NCBI GenBank assembly: GCA_035079385.1 | Contig: JAVHKY010000037.1 | Coordinates: 2,108,001-2,172,000, forward strand | Direction: 5' to 3' | DNA: 64,000 nt | Origin: Aspidiotus rigidus | Lineage: Eukaryota; Arthropoda; Insecta; Hemiptera; Diaspididae | Shown here: positions 57,443-64,000 of the stretch, piece after piece | How positions within the stretch are numbered: position 1 is the stretch's first letter | Layout of the letters: each line of letters begins with the position of its first letter | The notes under the pieces: generated by a model | Databases searched by the model: none | Seen by the model: the letters and a program-made list of their open reading frames with translations, nothing else | Told to the model about the DNA's origin: nothing | Translations under genes and position numbers: made by a program

Positions 57443-58428
57443 TTTTTGAAAATAAAAATCATTTTTTGTGCCATTATTGTCAATTTTTCAATAATATCTT
57501 GTATTTTAAGAAGACTTCAAATGCTGTATTTGAGTACCATGATATTTTCGTTGGATTTGCTTTATTTTCAAATGATATCACAGAATATAATTCAATTACT
57601 TCTGTGTTATTTGTTGATACGTCCATTATATTTCTGTAATCTTCATTTTTACTTGCTTCATTATTTTCTGTTACACATCTATTTGAATTCTCTTCAATTT
57701 CTGTTGTTTCATTTTGCGTATTAATTAGGTCCATCCCATTGGAAAAAAATTTCATCATCATTATAACATTTTTCAAATGTACAAATGATTGGTTCATAAA
57801 AACTGAAATGCAATTCCTTTGCATTATTACAGAAAGAAACGTCAATATTTGTTGAATAATCTATTGATGATTTATGTTCAGGTGAATTTTAATTCAACTT
57901 GATTATATTCTTTCAAGATTTTGTATAATGAGTGATTGCTATTTTTGTAAAAATCAATATTCAAATCTCTCACTAAATTACAGTTATTACCCTTTGTAAG
58001 TGCTTTCTTGATCATTTCAATAAACTTTTCCTTTATATTCCCAAAAAATTCAATTTTGGTTTTATATAGCAAGCACACATATTACAATAACCATTCCATT
58101 TAAATCCTACCAAATGGAACATCATTTTCATCATTAAATTCATAAAATATGTTTGCTTTTTCGGTTCTTCTTCTTCCTTAATATTATATATTCTTAGACC
58201 ATATGGTTTTTTTATATTCTCCCAATCAGCACTAAATAATAATTTGAAATATCATAAGTATCATTCCTACTTGTCCACGTTTCTACCAATATGAGGCACT
58301 TTGTAGCTAGAAAATATTAATCTTTTATGTCATTATAATGTACATTTAAACTTCTTACATTTTGAAAAATGAAAGATTTTGTTGATGTATGTATTACATC
58401 TTTGTAAAAATTTTACATCAAATTGACT

Positions 58429-58551
58429 AGTTTAGTTGCCGCGCATCATCGCGAGACGAAGCGTTCCTTATCGAGCGTTGATACTGCTATCGTTGATCGA
58501 AGCTCGATAAAGAACGCTTTGTCTCACGACGATGCACGGCAACTAAACAAA
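58429..58551. mobile_element. MITE-like hairpin element
   Basis: AGTTTAGTTGCCGCGCATCA (left) is an inverted partner of the right arm, whose reverse complement reads GTTTAGTTGCCGTGCATCGT. Arms are about 48 bp with five differences and a loop of about 25 bases at GTTGATACTGCTATCGTTGA. Confidence 0.85.
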
Positions 58552-59393
58552 CTGATAACAAGAAAACGCGACCTCCTATCAAAAAACGGAAAACGGTTCT
58601 GAAATCAGCGCAAAAAATACTTCTAGATACAACCTATCTCACTTCAGCAATTTTCAAAAAAATTTTAATTGTTGCCTAGTGTATGATCTTCCTTGTGAAG
58701 TGAACTGATATGGCTTTTTCAATGCTCCTACGGATATGTACGGTTTTCAGCACTGAGTGGTTAAGGTATGCCTGAGCTTTGGCTTTCATCTGGGCCCATT
58801 TCTTTGTTAATTAATCTAGATCACCATCAAGATAGGAGGAGATGAGCCTGCAGACTTCATGAGTTAATTCAAGGGTTCTTTTCCACAACTTGAAGTTCTT
58901 TCTCGCATAATACTTTTCCGGAGTCTTGGAACGGAAAGATTGTAAAGTCGTCTCGGTTCAAATTAGAAAAATGAATATAACTAGTCAATAAAAAGAAAAA
59001 AAAAAAAGTTAATTTCTATAACTAATATTCTCCAATATTAGAGTAAATAAGGATCAAAGAATTATTCTGTTGCGTAGTCTATAAGGTATTGCCTCATAAA
59101 AGAGGCACACGGACGGCTTGTAGAACTTGCATGCAGACTATAGATATCAAATAGGTTTGATAGAGTGAGTATGAGTTGTTAAGTAGATAGGGAGCGCTAG
59201 TAGCTCCCAGTAACAGATTCAATATCAATATTAAACATAGGTACGAGTATCAAACGGTCTATGATCAGGGTCAATTCAAGAAAATTCGAGAAAAGTACAA
59301 CCGAGTAAAAAATGATGAAAATGACAAAAAATTTTGAAAGAAGCAAAGAAAAAAACAATATTTTTAGTCAATTTGAACTTTTTTTTTTTTTTC

Positions 59394-59425
<32 letters not shown>

Positions 59426-62114
59426 GCTTGTTGACTCGATAAAAGGTGAAGTAAAAGTCAAGTATTTTCAGAATTTCCTTTTAGTAGGTACCCTTAATTG
59501 CAGATTTACCTCTACGCTTAGCTTAGCTTTTAGAGACCTTGGAGTGAACGTTTGCTCCAGTAAGTGTATAAGATGTATTCTCTTTTAGATGTCAGCTAAA
59601 AGAGTGGTCGAATTAATAGGAATCTTATTCTTGACCCAGTTGTTAGACCCTTATTCGAATAATGCGTTCAGCTTTATTTAAATGAGTGAAATAATGTATT
59701 GAAGGTTACGAAGAATTGTGAACGAGTCCTTAATGAAAAAAACATAACGTAGACTGTGAATAAGGTTTAGTAGGTATTGTTAAAAATAATGACTCCGATA
59801 TCTGTTTTTCGCTACTTAACTTACATCCAAAAATGTAATATGAGTCAGTAGCGCAGAACTTAGGATATTTCTCTTGTTAGCTTCTGAAATTCGATTGTCG
59901 TTACCAATAGCAAAAACAAGGCTATTTTGCGGAGTTCGGTAATTGGAATATAAGATTTTATTATCTGCAGTTTTCGGTAATGGTTCGTGATTGAAAATGT
60001 TACGACTGATTAGTGCCCGCTCATCTCATTATCGGCTTTGTCTCGTTATAACGAAATAAATGAGCGTGGAATTAGAGGCTTCCAGACCTGTTAAATTCCG
60101 AGTTTATAAGAAAATGATTTTCGTTATAATTTACTTATCGAATCTTCCTTTTTCATAGAGCTCCTGATGGAACTCAAAATATACGAACGTTCGTCATTTC
60201 GCAGTCGTTTTCTCATCTTTTCAGGCAATTTTATTTATTCGGCGGAGAGTCAACAAGTATTATTATAATTGAATGAAATGAGGAAAAACAATATACAAAG
60301 TTATTAAAAAAATGCGTGTTAGCGATTGTATAAAATTACAATGAGAAGAAAAATTCGTCGACTCCAACTGGTATACCTACTGTGATAAAAGTTCGAATTT
60401 TCGGGTGATAAATGACCTTTCATTGTTTGTACCGACAGAACGAAGCATCAAATTTATAATATTTTTTACGCGTATGTATGCAAATTTTCGGTGCTTCTTT
60501 TGATGATACACGTTATGGACGATATTTTTTTTTGTGGACTTCGTTCATTCAAAAATGGTTTTCGATGTTCATTTATTTTGTCAGAATTTTCTGGAATATT
60601 CGGACGATGGAAATGTTTCATATCTACATGCCCGTGGAACACGAAATTTTTATAAATTCTACGTGTCAGTCTCTCTTCTCCCCTATTCTTGCTCAGAAGG
60701 AATCAAAACTCTTCTGAATTCCAAGTGAGTAAAGTAGATGACTGAGTCCTCTCGGGTATTTTGCAGGGGTTAAGTGGGGAATTTGATACTTGGATTTAGT
60801 GCAATCCAAACGTACCTTTTCCAGAGGTTGCAGATTTTCATCACACCGTTATATTCTGTTCAACTTAGCAGGAGCTTCTACGCATTAATGTTATTGTCAA
60901 GGTCCTGTGCACTTTCGCAATCGAGACATGTAGTGTATAGGGACGATTTTAGAAGATGATTTTGTGACGGGGAATGATAATGGACAAGCACACAAAAAAA
61001 AAAAAAAAAAAAAAAAAGAAAGAAAGAAAGGAAAGCTCTCTTACTTCTTCCTGAATTTACTTTCCCCCTTTTTTCTCCTCTTATTTAGGTTGAGAGGATG
61101 TCCCTGAGTCCTCCCCCCTGTAAAACGTTTCATATGCTTGCTCCCTACACTTCGATGTCGATGTATTGGTTTTTGCGATCATATTGAATCGATACTACCG
61201 ATCATATTATCGACTTTTGATACGTGTATCTCAGTCATGGTGACGTCATGGTAACGTCTCCTCCTATCAACATTCTTTAGCTCAGTATAATTCTATTATT
61301 CTGTATGTTAGTCCACTCGTTCGCATTTATTCTTAACCTTGTACAGGTCTGGTTAGGCTGAGTCGCTAAGGGGCTCATTCGCATTATCAGTCCAGTATTT
61401 CGTTCGTTCGCCTCCATTATTAGTCCAGTATAACCCTAGTACATACTGTATGTCAGGCTAGATTGCTTCTCGGGGTCATTCGTTTCGCTCGTTCGGTAGC
61501 CTAGGAAAGGTCTAGTGTACTGTATAATAGGCCAATTATCTCATTCTCCCCCCTAAGTAAATGACGTCATCAAGCTCGACAGTATTTTATATATTGGGTC
61601 TAGTGTAGCCTAGTTTAGGGGGCAGAACGAGTACTATTATGAAGTACGTACCCCGTAAATATTCTTAAAGTTTGTGGTACTAGTATTCGATATTAAATCT
61701 CGTATGTTACATATTCAGCTTAGTGCAGCCTAGCATTCTGTATATTGGGCCTAAAAATAGCAGAAGGTAAAATTTTTTGAAGTCCCTAAAGTAGGTCTAG
61801 GTTAATGATGACGTGATCAGGCATCACAAGAAACCGTGATAGTTTTATCGGGCGTAGTCCCAATTTAAAACCGCCAGAAAGCCGAGTACGGTTTTTCGAA
61901 AGTAGTCCCAGTCCTATGAGCATATGAAATGCTAAAAATTAGAGTGTCTTCGGGCCTCCAAGCCTTAATTGAAGATCATGAAAATGTCTACCTTCTTGAT
62001 GACGTCACGGACTGCTCCACCTGCGCCTTCTATGACAAGTCTTCAGATCTGTAGATCACCTCAGTCCTTTTTTTCATAAAAGTAGCTTAGGTCGAAACTC
62101 CATTTTTTTATCAA
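58552..62114. other. intergenic with homopolymers and dispersed short repeats
   Basis: 59378-59425 is a T-rich tract. 60994-61016 is an A run followed by GAAA repeats. From about 61240 to 62000 the sequence repeats CTAGTGTAGCCTAG-like, TTCGTTCGCTCGTTCG-like and TGACGTCAT words also seen near 38.4-38.7 kb. Frames at 60478-60959 overlap each other and are unconvincing. No gene was recognised. Confidence 0.5.
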
Positions 62115-62356
62115 CATGGAACCTGTTCTGTGAAGGGCTTTTTGAGAAATTTGCCGTGTGCCGTCCGCCGTCCAACAAAATCTTGGAAAAATTTCATCTC
62201 TCGAGCTATATATGATAGGAGGGGGACTTAGAAAACGTTCGACTCTCGAGCCATATATGATAGAAATTTTTCCAAGCCCCCCTTCTATCATAATTTGTAT
62301 GGCTCGATAGTCGAAAATTTTTCCAAGTCCAGAAGAATTTTGACTCTCGAGGTATA
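62115..62356. repeat. dispersed minisatellite with its GGAACCTG end
   Basis: It starts TGGAACCTGTTCTGTGAAGG, passes through GCCGTGTGCCGTCCGCCGTC, then units with GAGCTATATATGATAGGAGG and GGGACTTAGAAAA in the orientation opposite to the 40.7-kb array. Confidence 0.82.
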
Positions 62357-63245
62357 CAGGGTGAGGCCAAAAGATGTTACCAGTTGAATGGGAGTTTGCG
62401 TTAAATCTGTCGTAGCGCAAAAACGCGAAACGTTAGATGTATACTTCAAATCTAAGAAATTCGCATCTCAATTTTATCTTTAATTTGCGTCAAATACGAA
62501 GTTTCTACGACTTTTCTGAGCCGAGTTATGGACCAAAATGTGCCGAAATTTTGCTGCAGGGGTTCCCAAAGTGTGTAATTATCAGAAGAAAACTTGATTC
62601 TGTCTTAAAAAATTCTGTACAATTCCGAAGTAAAATTTCGTGCTGAGTCCGAAAAAATCACCCAAATCACCCTCGAAGCTTCAAAATGGATGTACGGACC
62701 CAAAGAGGGTCAAAATTCCCCCAAGTTTGGAAAATTGCTCCAACTTTCAACGCACATCCATTTTGAAGCTTCGTAAGGTGATTTGGATGATTTTTTCGAA
62801 CTCGGTGCAAAATTTTACTGAAGAATTGAATAAAATTAGCGATTATCCAACTTCGGAACATTTTGACCCTTTTTGGGCTCGTGAACCCATTTTTGTGCTT
62901 CGCAGTATTTTGTGACCTATTTTTTTCGTTTTCCCCGTAAAATTTCACTTCAGGAACAGTAATTTGATAATCGGAATGTTCGAAATTCAGCTCAATACTG
63001 TAAATTAATTAATATTCAAGCCCTATTTTGGAAACCCTGGCAAATTGTTAAATTTTCGCCACATTTTGGTCCATAACTTGGCTCAGAGAAGACGTAGAAA
63101 CTTCGTATTTGCCGCAAATTGAAGATAAAATTGAGGTGCGAATTTCGTAGATTTGAAGTATACATCTAACGTTTCGCGTTTTTGCGCTACGACAGTTTTA
63201 ACGCAAACTCCCATTTAACTGGTAGCATCTTTTGGCTTCACCCTG
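62357..63245. mobile_element. TA-flanked foldback element, copy 3 (0.89 kb)
   Basis: The ends are CAGGGTGAGGCCAAAAGATG and, inverted, CAGGGTGAAGCCAAAAGATG, flanked by TA. The arms carry the same GGAGTTTGCG, ACGCGAAACGTTAGATG and GAGCCGAGTTATGGACCAAA blocks as copies 1 and 2. The centre has one inverted pair of the 120-150-bp unit (TCAAAATGGATGT with ACATCCATTTTGA). Confidence 0.87.
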
Positions 63246-63460
63246 TATAATGGCTTCATACTCGAAATTTTTTCCAAGTGATGCCTTTCCTGTCATATAT
63301 GGGGGGCTATTTGAGAAATCTGGCGTGCGCCGTGCGCCGTCCAGCGAAAAACTTAGAAAAATTTCGACGCTCGAGCCATATATGACAGGTTCCCTGTTAA
63401 TAGGAGGGGGACTTAGAAAAATTTCGACCCTCGAGCCATATATGATAGGAGGGGGACTTG
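63246..63460. repeat. dispersed minisatellite, right of foldback copy 3
   Basis: GGGGGGCTATTTGAGAAATC and GTGCGCCGTGCGCCGTCCAG form the end segment. The units carry CGAGCCATATATGA, and a stray ACAGGTTCCCTGTTAATA sits inside the array at 63387-63405. Confidence 0.82.
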
Positions 63461-64000
63461 GAAACACGACGGCTTCCTTGAAAATGCAGCGCGTTCAAGT
63501 TGTCAGGTCATGATTTTCAGGTCTTGGAAAAACTTCAGGCTCTAGGGGACTCGGGACAGCGGGTTCCCCACGCATCTAATTTTTCGTCACTTTTTTTTCG
63601 GAGAGGGGTAGAATTTTTAAGAAATTGACTCGCACTGATTCTGCATACCTCATGAACGATAATGTCATTTTGTCGATGCATGTCCTATCGAAGAAAGATT
63701 CCTAGTATAGGTAAATCCCCAATTCAATGCGCTATAATAAAATCCGCTCCGCGCCCGATGATTATTTCGGAAATCGTGCGACTTTTCAATCTACGATTTC
63801 AATCGACACGTTTCTACACTTTTAAATTAAGTGTGAACAACATTGTTATTGATGTACGAGTACTTATGTTCATGACCGCTTTTTAGTATCTAAATTTATA
63901 CGTTCGATCAAAATATGCTTAATTTACACGGAGTAGTAACCTTGATTTTGTTGAACTGTGTCTTTCCGATGCACAGCTTACGATTCGCTTGTCCGCGGTC
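63461..64000. other. intergenic, nothing recognised
   Basis: No repeat or gene was identified. The plus frame at 63662-63886 has no recognisable domain. Confidence 0.45.

Larger units (their letters stand above)
56571..58210 (-). pseudogene. decayed minus-strand element with possible endonuclease-like domain
   Basis: Three AT-rich frames line up on the minus strand. 58078-57878 contains LVRDLNIDFYKNSNHSLYKI, like the GDxN segment of endonuclease/exonuclease/phosphatase proteins but with Gly changed to Arg. 57845-57480 is Asn/Glu-rich. 56771-56571 contains KLPEILFVFITTFEYKNGK and FILEMNSFYCLN after a CESCG pair, faintly like ubiquitin-protease-type domains of some transposons. A non-LTR tail is inserted between them. 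Family and unity of the three pieces are uncertain. Confidence 0.3.

Noticed and set aside
59276..59588. Frames with long Lys or Phe runs
   Set aside because: They are produced by the T tract at 59378-59425.

Overview
The window is nuclear DNA of an invertebrate animal, most likely an arthropod. Genes are split by GT-AG introns, many only 46-110 bp long. The base composition is AT-rich. Recognisable proteins are animal families (RALGAPA, PPP1R42, a gamma-glutamyltransferase relative), and the retroelements are arthropod-like (a Penelope-like element and an I-type non-LTR element). Frequent TAGGTACCTA-like strings recall sternorrhynchan Hemiptera, but that placement is a guess. Nothing bacterial, plasmid or viral was recognised.

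Gene-bearing part, 1-25.8 kb. A minus-strand gamma-glutamyltransferase-like gene (1712-4360, 8 exons, 529 aa, continuous frame) lies head to head with a small plus-strand leucine-rich-repeat gene (5956-7609, 5 exons, 248 aa), recognised as PPP1R42. The GGT-like protein appears to have lost its catalytic threonine and most substrate-binding motifs, so it is probably a pseudoenzyme. Tail to tail with PPP1R42 is a 16-kb minus-strand gene for the alpha subunit of the Ral GTPase-activating complex (9570-25798), with an 18-nt microexon near its start and a complete C-terminal RapGAP domain. Its introns hold a foldback DNA transposon, two tandem repeats and a covarying hairpin.

Repeat-dominated part, 25.8-64 kb. 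No intact host gene was recognised. The order is: a gene-poor stretch with a tRNA-like relic and a second copy of the covarying hairpin; a broken I-type non-LTR retrotransposon (31.7-35.5 kb); a region dense in TGACGTCA motifs with two long foldback elements; a 3.6-kb palindrome whose right arm was later split by an insertion carrying about 25 copies of a 45-bp minisatellite; a microRNA-like hairpin at 44.06 kb; several MITE-like palindromes; three copies of a TA-flanked foldback element (46.7-49.6, 55.2-55.7, 62.4-63.2 kb); an inverted pair of gene fragments around a Penelope-like element that is itself internally inverted; a truncated non-LTR tail inside a decayed minus-strand element; and more dispersed minisatellite.

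The main themes are an apparently dead but maintained GGT-family protein, a large number of unrelated long-hairpin repeats, and a minisatellite that keeps reappearing beside the same terminal sequence, which suggests a mobile element spreads it. Exon boundaries for the GGT-like and PPP1R42 genes were worked out base by base and are phase-consistent. Those of RALGAPA were checked at both ends and only by protein similarity in the middle.
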